Source: Notospermus geniculatus (Eukaryota > Nemertea > Pilidiophora > Heteronemertea > Lineidae). Taken from it: a stretch of DNA of 64,000 bases. Positions 21,948 through 34,710 of the stretch are shown here, piece by piece. The position numbers were made by a program, and so were the translations under genes. The DNA lies in assembly GCA_002633025.1 (NCBI GenBank), contig NMRB01001716.1, forward strand, positions 69,854 to 133,853. The letters are read 5' to 3'. Each line of letters begins with the position of its first letter. Positions within the stretch are counted from its first letter, which is position 1. The notes beneath the pieces are model-generated. The model was not told the DNA's origin. It did not search any database and saw only the letters and a program-made list of their open reading frames with translations.

Positions 21948-22190
21948 AGACCATTCTCAAATTCTCAGATCTGCGTACTCCCACTGAAATCTCAACCAGA
22001 ACCTCGATCTGAAACCAGCTGACGTGACACCATCCACGATTCAGCAATGGTCAAGTCTGACACAACGTCTTCGAAGTCACTGTCGTGGGGCTGGCTGCGG
22101 TACGTCATTCAGTTTCAGACTGAGGTTGTGGTTGAGATTTCGGCGGAAGTGCGCAGATCTTTGTCGTTTACATCAATTTGAGTACGGTCT
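21948..22190. mobile_element. 240-bp foldback MITE (CAGATCTGCG family), copy 2
   Basis: Same interior as 14201-14441 (ACCAGCTGACGTGACACCAT, CACTGTCGTGGGGCTGG) with diverged ends (AGACCATTCTCAAATTC / TTTGAGTACGGTCT). Confidence 0.84.
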
Positions 22191-22381
22191 ATTGAGTTGA
22201 GTATTCAATCGATCATGCTCCTGTTACCTTGATGAGATCGGTAGGAAACTTTCTGGTGAGGTAGGGGATTAAATTTGTGTTATGTCTGGCGAAGGTATAC
22301 AGCCCTAGAAAATGGCCCTGATGTCCTCTGCTATCTTGCTTCCCATTTATCAATAGGCCATAATCTTACCTGATAATAATT

Positions 22382-22779
22382 GTGAGGTTGCACAGTGGTC
22401 CGACTCCGACTTCAACTACGAGAATGAACTGCAGTCCGCTATGGACATCCTTGATAAAAACGATTTGATAGAAGTTTTCAATTCGTAAAGCACCATAAAT
22501 TGAAGGCAGAAAAATTTGGCCTTATAAATCCGAAGTGCGGATAAATAATGAATATTGAAGTCGTAATCCAAGTCGTTACGACTTGAAACACGACTATAAT
22601 ATTTGCGATTTACGTGCACTTCCGATTACAAGTGAAAATTATTCTGCCACAATGTTATGGCATTTTACAATTTGCAAATGTCTGTCGTATAGTTTTTATC
22701 AAGGATGTCTACAGCGGACTGCAATTCATTCTGGTAGTTGAAGCTGGAGTCCGAGTCGGAAAGCTGCACAACCTATCTA
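22382..22779 (+). mobile_element. F1 foldback MITE, copy 5
   Basis: GTGAGGTTGCACAG start, GCACAACCTATCTAA end, forward F1 centre. In the unique segment between A1 and A2. Confidence 0.86.
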
Positions 22780-23239
22780 ATATCTCACCCCTTCCCTCTG
22801 TACTAAAACACAATTTCCTCTCCACAAATACATTTCCTGCATAAGATTATCTTGCTTAGCTAATATTTTCTTCATTGAAAAATAAAAACACTGCAATCTT
22901 TATCACAAAATTGTACATTATGGATATCTCTAAATAAGTCTAGTTGCTTGCACCATGGACCATTTCAGGTTGAACTCACTTTTCTGCCTGCATTGTAACA
23001 CTCAACAACATTACCACAGAAAATTTGGCGATTTGTATTCCATAAGTTACAATAATTTAATCTTCCAAGCGAGAACTACTGATATTGTAAAAAAATCCTA
23101 TCAGAAGACAAGCCCATCAGTTAACATCACTGTAAGAGGACTTTTGTTTGAAAAGCAGAGTGAGCTTGTGTTTTAAAAACAGCAGTGACACTCGTTGATG
23201 TGCCTTGACATGAACTCATCTGGTTCTGAGAAGGCCTAT
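22780..23239. other. No recognised feature
   Basis: A 73-codon ORF at 22955-23176 (+) has no recognised motif or splice context. Confidence 0.4.
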
Positions 23240-23633
23240 TAGAGAGGTTGCGCAGCAGCCCGACTCCGACTTCAACTGCCGGAATGAATTGCAGTCCGGT
23301 ATGGACATCCGTGATAAAAACGATTTGATAGACGTTTTCAATTCGTCAAACACCATAAATTGAAGGCAGAAAAATTTGGCCTTATACATCGGAAGTGCGG
23401 ATAAATAATGAATATTGAAGTCGTAATCCTAGTCGTTACGACTTGAAACACGACTATAATATTTGCGATTTACGTGCACTTTCAATTACGAGTCAAAATT
23501 ATTGTGCCATGAAGTTATGGCATTTTACGATTTGCAAACGTCTGTCAAATCGTTTTTATCAAGGTTGTCTACAGCGGACTGCAATTCATCCTGGTAGTTG
23601 AAGTCGGAGTCGGAAGGCTGCGCAACCTCTCTA
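23240..23633 (+). mobile_element. F1 foldback MITE, copy 6
   Basis: TAGAGAGGTTGCGCAGC start and GCGCAACCTCTCTA end, forward. It sits about 170 bp before block A2 begins. Confidence 0.87.
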
Positions 23634-23806
23634 ATATGTTTGTTCATTTGATGTCACTTCGTACATCCTCATTTAATGTCATTTGACATTAAATGAGGAC
23701 CAAAGGCTACTGCGTAGGCCTCATTTGATGTCATTTGAGCAGCAAAGGCCTAGTATCTGTGTGTGAGAACGAAAAAGTCAGATATGTCCATTAAGAGGGT
23801 CTAACA
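23634..23806. repeat. Short palindromes before A2
   Basis: TCCTCATTTAATGTCA / TGACATTAAATGAGGA hairpin and three TGATGTCA/CATTTGATGTC direct repeats. Confidence 0.6.
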
Positions 23807-23963
23807 TATTCTTTGAGAGACGATGAATTTGATTTTACTAGATTCATGCACAATCACTTCATCACCACCTTATCGAGTTTTTCAAAACAAAAGCCTCAAT
23901 GAATTTTGTACGTACTTGGGTGTGTATGTAAATGTTTGTCAAACCTCAGCTTTGTATGTCATT

Positions 23964-24371
23964 AGACAGGTTGTGCAGCTTTCCGACTCCCGACTCCGGC
24001 TTCAGATATCAGGATGAATTGCAGTCCGCTGTAGACATCCTTGATAAAAACGATTTGATAGACGTTTGCAAATCGTAAAATGCCATAACTCTGTGGCAGA
24101 ATAATATTTCGACTTGTAATCGGAAGTGTACATAAATCGCAAATATTATAGTCGTGTTTCAAGTCGTAACGACTAGGATTACGACTTCAAGATTCATTTT
24201 TTATCCGCACTTCCGATTTATAAGGCCAAATCTTTCTGCCTTCAATTTGTGGTGTTTGACGAATTGAAAACTTCTGTCAAATCGTTTTTATCAAGGATGT
24301 CCATAGCGGACGGCAATTCATTCTCGTAGTTGAAGTCGGAATCGGAGTCGGGCCGCTGCGCAACCTCTCTA
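23964..24371 (-). mobile_element. F1 foldback MITE, copy 7
   Basis: A2 equivalent of copy 1, same orientation, so this insertion predates the A duplication or haplotype split. Confidence 0.87.
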
Positions 24372-24473
24372 TTGGTTCGACACCCCATCACTTGCCCATC
24401 ATTGAGTGTACCATCCTGTCACAACACTAACAAGACTTATCAAATGAAAAATTAAAAAGGTAAGTGTGACTGT

Positions 24474-24803
24474 CTATGAAAATTCAATTGTGAGAACTAC
24501 CCGCCCCGTTGTTGGTTGCATAGATTTTAGAATGCACTGAGACTTGCTACACTTTTTATTAGTCGAGTCTGCAAAGTGATGTGGTCCTTTTTCACCCTTT
24601 TTCACCCCCTCCAGACACATTGTCATGTGGCATGATGAATTCCTTCCTTTTCCTTGCAGGTTTTTTGAACCTCGCTTTGAAATAAAATTTGTGCTTTTGT
24701 GTGAGGTGATTTGATGTGATGAGTGGCCTCGGCATATGCAGGACTTCACAAATTCCTGCACCGTTAAGTTGCCATCCCCTTGTCTGGGATAGTTGCCAGT
24801 CAT
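24474..24803 (-). other. Unrecognised 109-codon ORF, A2 copy
   Basis: Same length and frame as 662-991, with about three residue changes (such as L to V in the QEF region). Function unknown, and it may not be a gene. Confidence 0.15.
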
Positions 24804-24829
24804 GTCTTTCGGGTGTTAGCAGGGCCCTG

Positions 24830-26270
24830 CCTATAATGGATCATACAGCTTCTTTCCCAATTTGTGGATCATAAATTGTCTTCCCTGTCACAGATCATTC
24901 AGGTATTGGCTTTGTCATGATTATACAGCTGTTCCTTGTCATGGATCATAAGGTTATGCCTACTTATGGATCAAGTTGACGTCCCTGTCATGGATCATTC
25001 AGATATCTTCCTTGTCATGGATCATACAGCTGTTTACTTTGTCATGGATCATACAGCTTTTTCCTTGTCATGGATCATGCAGCTGTTTCCTTGTCATGGA
25101 TCAAACAGCTGTGCCCTATCGTGGATCATACAGCTGTTTTCCTTGTCATGGATCAAACAGTTGTGCCCTGTCATGGATCATACAGTTGTTTCCCTGTTAT
25201 GAATCATGCATCTACCTCTGGATCACAAAAGCTGTCAGCCCTCGTAGACCATGTTCTTCCTAATTATGGTTGTCTTCCTAATCGTGGATCTTTGAGCTGT
25301 TTCTCCGTTTATGGACCATACAGTTGCGTTTCTGGCATGGATTGTGCATTTGTGGATCATAGGGCTGTCTGGTTACCACCAGCTCTGGATTATACAGTTC
25401 CCTTCTCTTTCATGGAACATTCAGCTGCCTGCTCAGGATCATACAGTTGCCTTGTTGTATGTTTTTCCTCCCTGTCTTGGATATCATCTGCCTAGTCATA
25501 GATTGTTCAGCTGTCCTTTCATCGATCACACAGCGGTCTGTCATGTCGTAGATCAGACAGCTATCTGTCCTGTCTGCTCTGTCATAGATCACACAGCAGT
25601 GTGTCATGTCGTAGATTAGACAGCTCTCTGTCCTGTCTGCTCTGTCATAGATCACAGAGCAGTCTGTCACGTCATAGATCAGAGAGCTGTCTGTCCTGTC
25701 ATAGATCACACAGCTATCTGTCATGTCGTAGATCAGACAGCTATCTGTCCTGTCTGCTCTGTCATAGATCACACAGCAGTCTGTCATGTCGTAAATCAGA
25801 CAGCTGGGTGTCCTGTCTGCTCTGTCATAGATCACAGAGCAGCCTGTCATGTCGTAGATCAGACAGCTATCTGTCCTGTCTGCTCTGTCATAGATCACAC
25901 AGCAGTGTGTCATGTCGTAGATCAGACAGCTATCTGTCCTGTCTGCTCTGTCACAGATCACACAGCAGTCTGTCATGTCATAGATCAGACAGCTATCTGT
26001 CCTGTCGTAGATCATGGAGTTTTCTTCCCGATCATGAACCATACAGCTGTCTGGCCCAGCTGTCTGTCCAGTCATAAATCAACAGCTGTCTGTCCTCTCT
26101 TAGATCATGCAGTTATTTGCCCAGTCAAGAATTGCATCTGTCTGCTGTGTCATAGATCACACAGCTCTCTCCCTTGTCATGCATCATAGAGCTCTACGGA
26201 TCATACAGTTGGATTCCCTTTTGTAGATCACAGGGTTGTTTATATTCAGGTCATGCAAATGGTTCATGTC
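24830..26270. repeat. GATCATA/GTCATAGATC minisatellite tract, A2
   Basis: Same repeat family as 1020-3180 but with different composition. The 76-bp array is absent and the 63-bp class (TCTGTCATGTCGTAGATCAG core) is expanded at about 25520-26010. The 63-bp unit is 21 codons, which keeps frames open on both strands. Confidence 0.88.
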
Positions 26271-27067
26271 GTGGTTAGTTTAGAGTTGTTGCTTAATTTG
26301 CCATTGTTGAGGCCTTTTCTCATTGTGTCTGTCCAACATAAGATAAGTCTCCAAGACAAGTTTGCCTTGTGTCGGTCGCTCCAGACCGGATTTGTGAGTG
26401 AGCATGTCTAGGCTCGCATCTGCACCAGGTGGCATGATTTGGTACCGGAGGCTGCTAGATGTAGTGTATAGTCGGCAAGTCTCAAGTGCTGTCTTCCTCG
26501 CTGCTTAGTCGATGAAACTGTCGCATCTGGCTTTGTAAATAGTCAAAAATGACTCCCTGTGGATGCCAACGTGTCCTGCTCGGTCATATCCCAATGTTTC
26601 CTGTGTAGTAGACTTTGTCTGCGGTAGTGTCCCCTCTGTCTGTTTGTGTTGATGATGTTAACAGTTCATTGTAAGATAAATAACGCAGCACTAATATGTA
26701 CCTCCGCACTTAACTTAATGAAATTTCACGTACTTAACATTTTTACCCGATGTTTGGCATTTGAATAATGACTCTTAACAAGTTTCACCAGATTAGACTT
26801 CCAATTTATTTCGTTGCTACTTCCCAGTAGCGGCTTCTCAACTGTTCGCATCAACTGCATTTTTAACGTTTTTCCCGTCCTTCCTGTTTTCAATTGCTCA
26901 GCACACACGCTTTTCGTCGACGCTATCCAGTGTGGCATTCTTCCCGGCTTGCCTATTCTTAGACTATGCTATGCTGTGTGGCTTAGCAGTGACTTCCTTC
27001 TTAATCACGCAAAATCATGAGAGCTTATAATCCATATCAATACCCGACTGTACAAAAACAGAAAAGG

Positions 27068-27329
27068 GAGCAAGAAATAAAAGTGGAAAATAAGAAGTGG
27101 GAAATTTTTGAATTTTGCACAAATTTTTCAATTTGTCGAATTGGGAGAAATTTTGTTCCCATTTTGAGAAATATCGCCTGAAAAATCAGACAAAATGTCA
27201 TGTCATTTCAAGACTCAAAATGGGGAAAAAATTTCTCCCAATTTGAGAAATTGAAAAATTTGCAGAAGATTCCAAAATTTCCCACTTCTTATTTTCCACT
27301 TTTATTTCTTACTTTTATTTCTTACTCCC
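27068..27329. mobile_element. AT-rich foldback MITE, A2
   Basis: Same element as 3987-4239; the right end carries a short TTTTATTTCTTAC duplication. Confidence 0.75.
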
Positions 27330-27446
27330 TCAAAAGCTGAATGGATTATCACTATGTTTAAATATCGAAGTCAGAGGGTGTGCCAAGTATGGCATTTTAG
27401 CTCTGGAGACAATATTTTCTGCTCAAGTAAACGGTGGAAAACCTGC

Positions 27447-27544
27447 TCTGTCAAAGAGAGTCGTTCTTTCTACCACATGAAGAATGGGACTGACCAGGGT
27501 TGAACGCGGAACCTCAGAGGCAGGTGTTGGACCACTCTGACGGC
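27447..27544 (-). mobile_element. tRNA-derived SINE-like element, A2
   Basis: A2 equivalent of 4364-4462 with few changes. Confidence 0.5.
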
Positions 27545-28009
27545 CTACAAATTCCTAAATTTGTGACGTGCCTCCGGACACTGCAAGAGATTGATCACCT
27601 CCTTAAATTTCGATAGTTCAAATAAGAATGGGATGAAAAGTCTATAATCACCCCTTTTGATCAAATGTCCAAAACCTCGCCTTTTGGTGTATGTAAGTTG
27701 GATTTTGATTGGATGAAGTCTGAAGGAGCCTGAATGGTTGAGGTCGTAGCAATGCTGACCAACTACATGTATACTCAGAAATGAACTTCTGATGCTCTAC
27801 AAAGGAGTTTAAATCCAAGGAGCATGCTAGTTGTTTGGGTTTGTGTTTAAGCAACTCGGGACTTGGGATGCTGTCTCCCTTAACTACGGATGAGTACCAA
27901 TGATTGTAGATTAGAAGCCAGTCACAATCTTAGGTTTCACACTTTTGATAGAAGTTGACCCACTGGCATTTTTAGGTGTTATGCAAATGTAGGCACAAAG
28001 CTGAATATC

Positions 28010-28322
28010 AGTTTGTGTTATTTGCTACCAGATGAGACCCTGAATGGCCTAGAAATATCACTATCAGTAAGCGTTATTTTCTACCAGACAAGACCCTGAA
28101 TGGCCTAGAAATATCACTATCAGTTTAATAGCGTTATTTGCTACCAGATGAGACCCTAAATGGCCTAGAAATATCACTATCAGTTAGCGTTATTTGCTAC
28201 CAGATGAGACCCTAAATGGCCTAGAAATATCACTATCAGTTAGCGTTATTTGCTACCAGATGAGACCCTGAATGGCCTAGCAGTATCAGTTTGTGTTATT
28301 TGCTACCAGATGAAGCCCAAAA
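28010..28322. repeat. 58-bp minisatellite, about 6 units, A2
   Basis: Same unit as 4926-5350 with two fewer copies; the last units keep the same variant bases, so internal units were gained or lost. Confidence 0.88.
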
Positions 28323-28713
28323 TTGTCAAGAATAATGAAAATAATGTTGGTGGTCTAATACTCCAACTGATGAATGGCCTGGTTTAGAATTGACAGATCA
28401 GATGCATTCCAATATGAACTTATAATATCGTTGGAGTGTGCAACACGGCGTTTGATCATGACTGTTGAAGGCGGGTTCAGGCTGAATGCAACTGGATAGG
28501 TCACTTGGTGTGTGTGCTGTGTGATTTTATGCGTCAAGATTAGATCATTTGCTAATTCCAAGATGGTAGAAACATCCTTACATTTAACTCACGTTACTCG
28601 GCTCCTTATTTTTTTGTTCTTTTTAGCATCTTCGTTACTTACGCTAAACCTCGTTTAGTTTAAGTTTGTTTTGCACCTATACTAACAATGCTTGATATAT
28701 TTTCGTCTCACAG

Positions 28714-29058
28714 CTGCGGGTGGTTCGGGCGTTTAAGAGTACATTGGAAGACCTGGAGGAGAAGCGTAGTGTACACAGCTTTCACAGCTTACACAGTCTT
28801 CGCAGCTCACGTAGCCAGAGCCACAAACCTCTCTCCGAAGAATTATACACTCTGGACTATACGAAATCCGCATCGTCAGATCATAACAGCTCTTATCTAC
28901 GCACGTCCAGCAACAAAGACAGTGCGCTGATTAATAAGAGCCGCTCGGTTGAAAATGTCCCCCTGATGGAAGAACAAGGGCATGGGTCGTCGTGCAATAC
29001 GTCTAGGACGTTGAGTTCTAGCAACATCAACGCCAAAGTGCACGAGACAACTATTTAA
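28714..29058 (+). CDS. ATP2B-like: PMCA C-terminal tail exon type T1, copy in block A2
   Basis: Terminal exon, 114 codons plus stop, acceptor TCTCACAG, phase 0. Spliced to the exon ending LTRLQHQ at 13761 it would complete the calmodulin-binding domain as LTRLQHQ-LRVVRAFK, matching the family spacing. The tail carries the Ser/His-rich run after RSVHS, about 60 polar residues and the PDZ ligand HETTI at the end. I see no nucleotide difference from the A1 copy in the exon, and only about four in the following 0.7 kb, while the surrounding block has many indels and repeat differences. The implied intron from 13762 is about 15 kb, full of MITEs. This is the best-placed T1 exon for the gene in this window. 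Confidence 0.87.
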   Translation: MRVVRAFKSTLEDLEEKRSVHSFHSLHSLRSSRSQSHKPLSEELYTLDYTKSASSDHNSSYLRTSSNKDSALINKSRSVENVPLMEEQGHGSSCNTSRTLSSSNINAKVHETTI

Positions 29059-29756
29059 ATCAGAATGACAGAACCTTTATAGCATTCTCATGGTGCCGTT
29101 TGCCCCAGTTGATTTGGTACATGTAGATGATTTTCGTGTGTGTGTGGACCGTTTTTGTAGAGTTTCAACTTTTACTGTGATCCTATGCTCTTGTCATTAA
29201 TGTTGAATGTAAACAGAATTCGCACCATGCTAGTCGAAGTGATATTTTTCACAGCTTATAGCACCCGATTATAATTATGTATGCAAATTACCTGTACAAT
29301 TGATGGAATTTTAACGTACGTTGGTGACATCGCCTAATAGGGCTGAGATCATAAGATAGGAACTTGTGTTATTATATCGAATAATAACACAAATGTACAT
29401 AAACTGATCGCGAACTCGCCAGGAAATTGACCACTTCACATATATATGGCTCTATAATCATGCCTACGATATATTTGATATTTTTATACTGTAATAGATG
29501 TCGCCGCTTGTTAGTTAACGAAAACACTGCACGGTTTTGTAATGTATTCTTAAAACTAACTGCTTACGTAATTCTAATCAGAGCACTGCCTATTTGGTGT
29601 TGGTGTCTAATCTATAACTCTTCGTATTATCAATGTTATGCGCAACTAGACGTATTTTTTTCCGAGATGGGAGTCTAGTGCAGTTATGGTCTTTAGTTTG
29701 TACCGGCGGTACGGAAATTTGTAAATTGTGTGTGTGAGTTATAGATGGGTCTCTAT
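29059..29756 (+). other. Probable 3'UTR of T1 exon, A2
   Basis: About four substitutions versus A1 in 0.7 kb. No standard AATAAA signal found, so the poly(A) site is unknown. Confidence 0.5.
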
Positions 29757-29872
29757 ATTATCTTATAAGTACGGCAGAAAAAATACGGTGTGTTTTCCGA
29801 ACGAAGACTGAGGTTAAAATAAGTTTGCACAGATATTTGTTTAGAATGAACCAATGTTCCACACATCTTGTT

Positions 29873-30314
29873 CTACACTTCATTCCACATCCATTGGTGC
29901 GAAGTTTATGGCTGATCGATATCTCCGCAACGGCTGGGTCAAATTTGACATACCATACATCAATCGATTTGTCTTTTTTGCCGCTACAGCCGTCATCACT
30001 GTCATTTTCCCTATAAACGTGACAGAAAAAATTTCTTTCACCAATCACAGTTTGTGTTTACGGCCGAAATGGCGGCCATTTTGAAATGACGCAATGCATC
30101 GTGCACGTGTAAACTGCACTGAACACCATGGCGAAATGAAATGGTGTTCGAGAAAGGGATCCGTTATGCCGGCCTTACGCAAAAAATGAAGATAGCAGAA
30201 AGATACCGACAAGAAAGACAAGTCAATTGATGTATGGTGTGTGGAATTTGACCCAGCCGTTGCGGAGATATCGGCTGAAAACCTCGCACCAATCGGATGT
30301 GGAATGAAGTGTAG
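29873..30314. mobile_element. 440-bp foldback element, A2
   Basis: A2 equivalent of 6902-7338. Arms still match but both have independent changes, such as CCATTGGTGCGAAG in the left arm. Confidence 0.8.
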
Positions 30315-30840
30315 TTCCATTCTTGTGCAAGGCAATAGACCTACTTCTGCTTCCTTTTGATCTCGGGTTCTTATTGGTAAACACTCGGTGCACTATTATA
30401 CTGGTGAATATCTTTGATTGTAAGAGCCATCTCTCCTCACCTTTAAGGCCTCCACACATTTGTGCATTTCACGTTGTGTTTGGAAGAAAATTTTCCACTG
30501 TGCAGCGCCATGCATGGGCGCATCTGAAAATCACACGGTGATCTGGACAAGAGTGTGGAAGCCTTTGCTGTTGGTCAGTCACGTGCCATTGTGATGTACA
30601 TACCCTATCATTGTTAAACCCCGCGTCCCTGGGTTTTACTCACAGAGAGGTACATGTATATTATTTATGTATATATGAAGAGATGGTGTAAAGTGTACCG
30701 TACACAAATTTTGAAGAAAAAGTACTTCTGATAATTCTTGATGAGAATCAGATTGAGGGTGAGGGACTGTTGGAGTATAGTGTGGGTAGTAGATTGAACC
30801 ATTTATTTTGTGGAAGAATTAATTCAGTTGTGGGCATTAA

Positions 30841-31241
30841 TAGAGAGGTTGTGCAGCGACCCAACTCCGAATCCGACTTCAGCTATGAGAGTGAATTGCA
30901 GTCCGCTGTAGACACCCTTGATAAAAACAATTTGATAGACGTTAGCAAATTGCAAAATGCCGTAACTTTGTTGCAGAATAATTTTGACTCGTAATCAGAA
31001 ATGCACGTAAATCGCAAATATTATAGTCGTGTTTCAAGTCGTAATGACTAGGATTACGACTTCAATATTCATTATTTATCTGCACTTCTGATTTATTATG
31101 CCAAATTTTTCTGCCTTCAATTTATGGTGTTTGACGAATTGAAAACTTCTATCAAATTGTTTTTATCAAGGATGTCTACAGCGGACTGCAATTCATTCTG
31201 GTCAGTTGAAGCCGGAGTCGGAAAGCTGCGCAACCTATCTA
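30841..31241 (-). mobile_element. F1 foldback MITE, copy 8, inverted relative to A1
   Basis: TAGAGAGGTTGTGCAGC start, GCGCAACCTATCTA end, reverse centre. Flanks (GTTGTGGGCATTA on the left, TTGTCCATGATGCTGG on the right) are the same as for copy 2 in A1, which is forward and has other termini. Confidence 0.87.
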
Positions 31242-31827
31242 TTGTCCATGATGCTGGTGAGGTTGCCAGACGCGAGGTGTTTCCATCATAATGTCAACCA
31301 AATAGGTTTCACCAATTTAGTGGTCTTTGAAAAGAGTTAAATAGACTACAATACCATGTGTATATACTTAAACCATTATAGAAGTTTGCTTCTTTGACTC
31401 GCAGAAGATTGTTTCTTGTGGTGTTGCTGTGGAGTTACTCATTCTTGCAGTATATTTGCAGCATACTTAAAGCATATTTGCAGCATGCTTGGATTTTAGG
31501 AGCGTATTTGCAGCATTGCTGTGATTATAAATGTTCATAACTTGGGCAAGGGACATTGACAGTGAGAAATTTATTTTTAAAGTCAGGTTTCGTAAAAGTC
31601 GAAGCGGAAAGCATAAAGCATTGAGTAAAGCATACATACAAAGTAGTAGAAATGTATGCGATTTTATTATTAAAGTCGTTATGTATATTTTAAACCATGC
31701 TTGCACGTGATAGAGCCAACATGATGCCGAAACTTTTTATGTTTTGAGGAAGATGGAGCGATATGATTCTTGTCCGTGTTTTTTTGTGCACCACGACTTC
31801 AGCTTGTACTTGTTATGTTTGTGATAC

Positions 31828-32216
31828 TAGAGAGGTTGCACAGCGGCCCGACTCTGACTTCAGCTACGAGAATTAATTGCAGTCCGCTATGGACATCCTT
31901 GATAAAAACGATTTGATAGAAGTTTTCAATTCGTCAAACACCATAAACTGAAGGCAGAAAAATTTGGCCGTATAAATGGGAAGTGCGGATAATGAATATT
32001 GAAGTCGTAATCCTAGTCCTTACGACTTGAAACACGACTATAATATTTGCGATTTACGTGCACTTCCAATTACGAGTCAAAATTATTCTGCCACAAAGTT
32101 ATGGCATTTTACGATTTGCAAACGTCTATCAAATCGTTTTTATCAAGGATGTCTACAGCGGACTGCAATTCATTCTGGTAGTTGAAGCCGGAGTCGGAAA
32201 GCTGCGCAACCTCTTA
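31828..32216 (+). mobile_element. F1 foldback MITE, copy 9
   Basis: A2 equivalent of copy 3, with a degenerate right end (GCGCAACCTCTTA). Confidence 0.86.
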
Positions 32217-32689
32217 CTGATAAAACCATCCTTGAATATTCGCCCTCTTTGTATATTTATGTTGTTTATTCCTCCTGCCTTATTTACGTTTGCCTTATTT
32301 ACGTTTGCCTTATTTTTGTCTGCTTAGTTGGTGCTCTTTCCTCGCTTACCGTGTGTGTTGTGTGGTGTTTGCGATGATGAACAGGCACGCGTGGTGTTTG
32401 TGTGTTTGTGGCTAGGTTTTCCGGCCGTGGCATGCCCTGTTTGCTTGCTTGCTGATCAAGTTTTGACCCGATTGGATTGTGCGATGAAGAAAGTAGAGAG
32501 TGAGTTAGCTTTGATTGAATTCAAATAACTTTTGATTTTGGCACTCGGCATCGAGTGCAGTGTATAATTCGTTAAAGAATTCCACTTTGAACTGAATACT
32601 GCCTTTTATGTGCTATTTCATTGGTTCAAACTGTTTCAATTTATACTTGATTTTCCCCGGTAATTTGTACTTGATTTTCCCCAGTAATT

Positions 32690-33097
32690 AGAGAGGTTGC
32701 GCAGTTTTCCGACTCCGACTTCAACTACGAGAATGAATTGCAGTCCGCTATGGACATCCATGATAAAAACGACTTGATAGAAGTTTTTAATTCGTCAAAC
32801 ACCATAAATTGAAGGCAGAGAAAATTGGCCTTATCAATCGGAAGTGGGGATAAATAATGAATATTGAAGTCGTAATCCAAGTCGTTACGACTTTGAGACA
32901 CGACCTTGACGACTACGATATTTGCGATTTATGCGCACTTCACTTCCGGTTGCGAGTCAAAATTATTCTGCCACAAAGTTATGGCATTTTACGATTTGCA
33001 AACGTCTATCACATTGTTTTTATCAAGGCTGTCCATAGCAGACTGCAATTCATTCTCGTAGTTGAAGTCGGAGTTGGAAAGTTGCACATCCTCTCTA
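32690..33097 (+). mobile_element. F1 foldback MITE, copy 10, A2 only
   Basis: Inserted into AGTAATTATTTAATTC, which is uninterrupted at 9671-9686 in A1. The flanks read AGTAATTA and ATTATTTAATTC, so up to four bases (ATTA) are duplicated. This gives the family's target-site preference (TTA or TA). Confidence 0.9.
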
Positions 33098-34322
33098 TTA
33101 TTTAATTCATTGCCAGTTATTTCTGATGAAAACTACATGCTTCTTAATTGATTCAATCCTTCTATCCCAATTCTGGTTTTACAACTACAATTTATTTGTT
33201 AGTAGAAAATAAATTGAAAATGAAGAGAGTCTGCTACAAATTGAGGAGAGCCTGCTAAGTATTTTAATTTGAAGTGAAAATCATGAAATATCTTAAAATA
33301 AAAAATAAATAAATAAAGACAAAATGAAGAATAAAATAAATCAAGTCAGGGGAGGGGGTGAATGAAGTGACTAAAATGAATGGTTCTGGAGTTGTCTCCC
33401 CCTTCCTATTATTTGGGCCCTTTTGGGGCAGTCTCCCACCGAGACCCCTGTAGTGCACTGTTAAATATTTGTCTATAATTATCTTGAAAAATCTACTCAT
33501 GAGTATAAAATGTACTCATGAGTATAAAATGTATGTTGTATGGACAGTACATTGGACCCTGAATGAAGGGGTCTCTATACCCGTTTGGGTATTTCAGGCA
33601 GCTTTTCAAGCTACTACCTACAAGGATACAATTACCAGTTCAAAATACTTCTCCAAACGATAAAGAGGATGAATGCAAACTGGTGGTTTTGGTCTAACAA
33701 TGGAAGTTTAACTGCAACAAGATAGATTTTCAAAGTTTAATCGCATTAACACTAACAGAGGATAGGGCCAAAGTTCAAGTTAAAAAATGACCATTTTATT
33801 GAAGGCAGTTCATAGCTAGATATTGGTGAGGTCAAGTATTGTGTAAAAATGGATTGAGTTAACTTTGAGTTTACTTTGAGTTAACCTGACCTCTTTACAG
33901 GTACAGGTTAGCTCTGAGTAAACTGTTATATATATTAGCATACCTAAGCTACATGTAACTCTGAAGTAACTACATGTATAAGATGACCCTCAAGTAACCC
34001 CTGGGAATTCCCCAAATCTACTCACGGATAGATTCCTTGAACTTTACTCTTGGTAAACTCAAGGTAAACGTTACTCTCGTTGAGAAGTCAAGTTTTGGGT
34101 GTATTAGGGGTTATTTTTACTCTGAGGGTTATCTTTACTAATACTCAAAACTTGACCTCACGCAACTGTAACTCGCCCATCTATAACTTTATCTAAATTG
34201 CTGGTTCTCCTGTCAAGGCCTGAGGAATTTTGCAGTTATTGCTGGCTTCTTATGACCATTTCCAATGACAAACGGGAGCATCTCTACTAGTGATCATGTA
34301 TGTCTACTTGGGAATAATTAGT

Positions 34323-34430
34323 GGCCGTATGCGTGAAACATCTTTTTAGTGTAAAATTTCTATTATCTTTTGTTTGGAACAATAGTTTAAGGGAGATTTT
34401 ACGCTTAAGATGTTTTATGCATACGGCCCC
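34323..34430. mobile_element. GGGGCCGTATGC hairpin MITE, A2
   Basis: A2 equivalent of 11553-11660, with a more diverged left arm than right arm. Confidence 0.82.
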
Positions 34431-34561
34431 TTGTGATCAGTGGTGGCATGATCAATTGAAGTACATGTAATAGCTGTATCCCGTGGCTATCAAGTACTCT
34501 ATAGTACAGAGAATAGCTGTTAGCTCTATCAACCATACTCCCACTGATCACTTGAGATACT

Positions 34562-34710
34562 GGCCCGGTTGCACCAGCTATGCTCAAAGTTAAATTTGAC
34601 CTCAACTAAGTAATATGATTTGCCATACAATTCAAGGTTGAGAACGACTTTGAGGTTACATGTAGCTTGAGCACAAAGCCAACCTTTACTATGGCTGGTG
34701 CAACCGGGCC
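34562..34710. mobile_element. GGCCCGGTTGCACCAGC hairpin element, A2 only
   Basis: Ends GGCCCGGTTGCACCAGCTAT / ATGGCTGGTGCAACCGGGCC. It lies in a stretch of about 480 bp (34431-34914) that A1 lacks. Confidence 0.83.

Noticed and set aside
22614-22844. Recurring ORF starting MHFRLRVKIILPQSYGILRFANV (also near 134, 32058, 37105, 42753, 55441)
   Set aside because: It is a frame through the F1 MITE body, repeated wherever the element occurs, without a start context, conserved C-terminus or splice signals.
25410-26077. Longest ORFs of the window (221 and 158 codons)
   Set aside because: They lie on opposite strands over the same tandem repeat and arise because the unit length is a multiple of three without stops.
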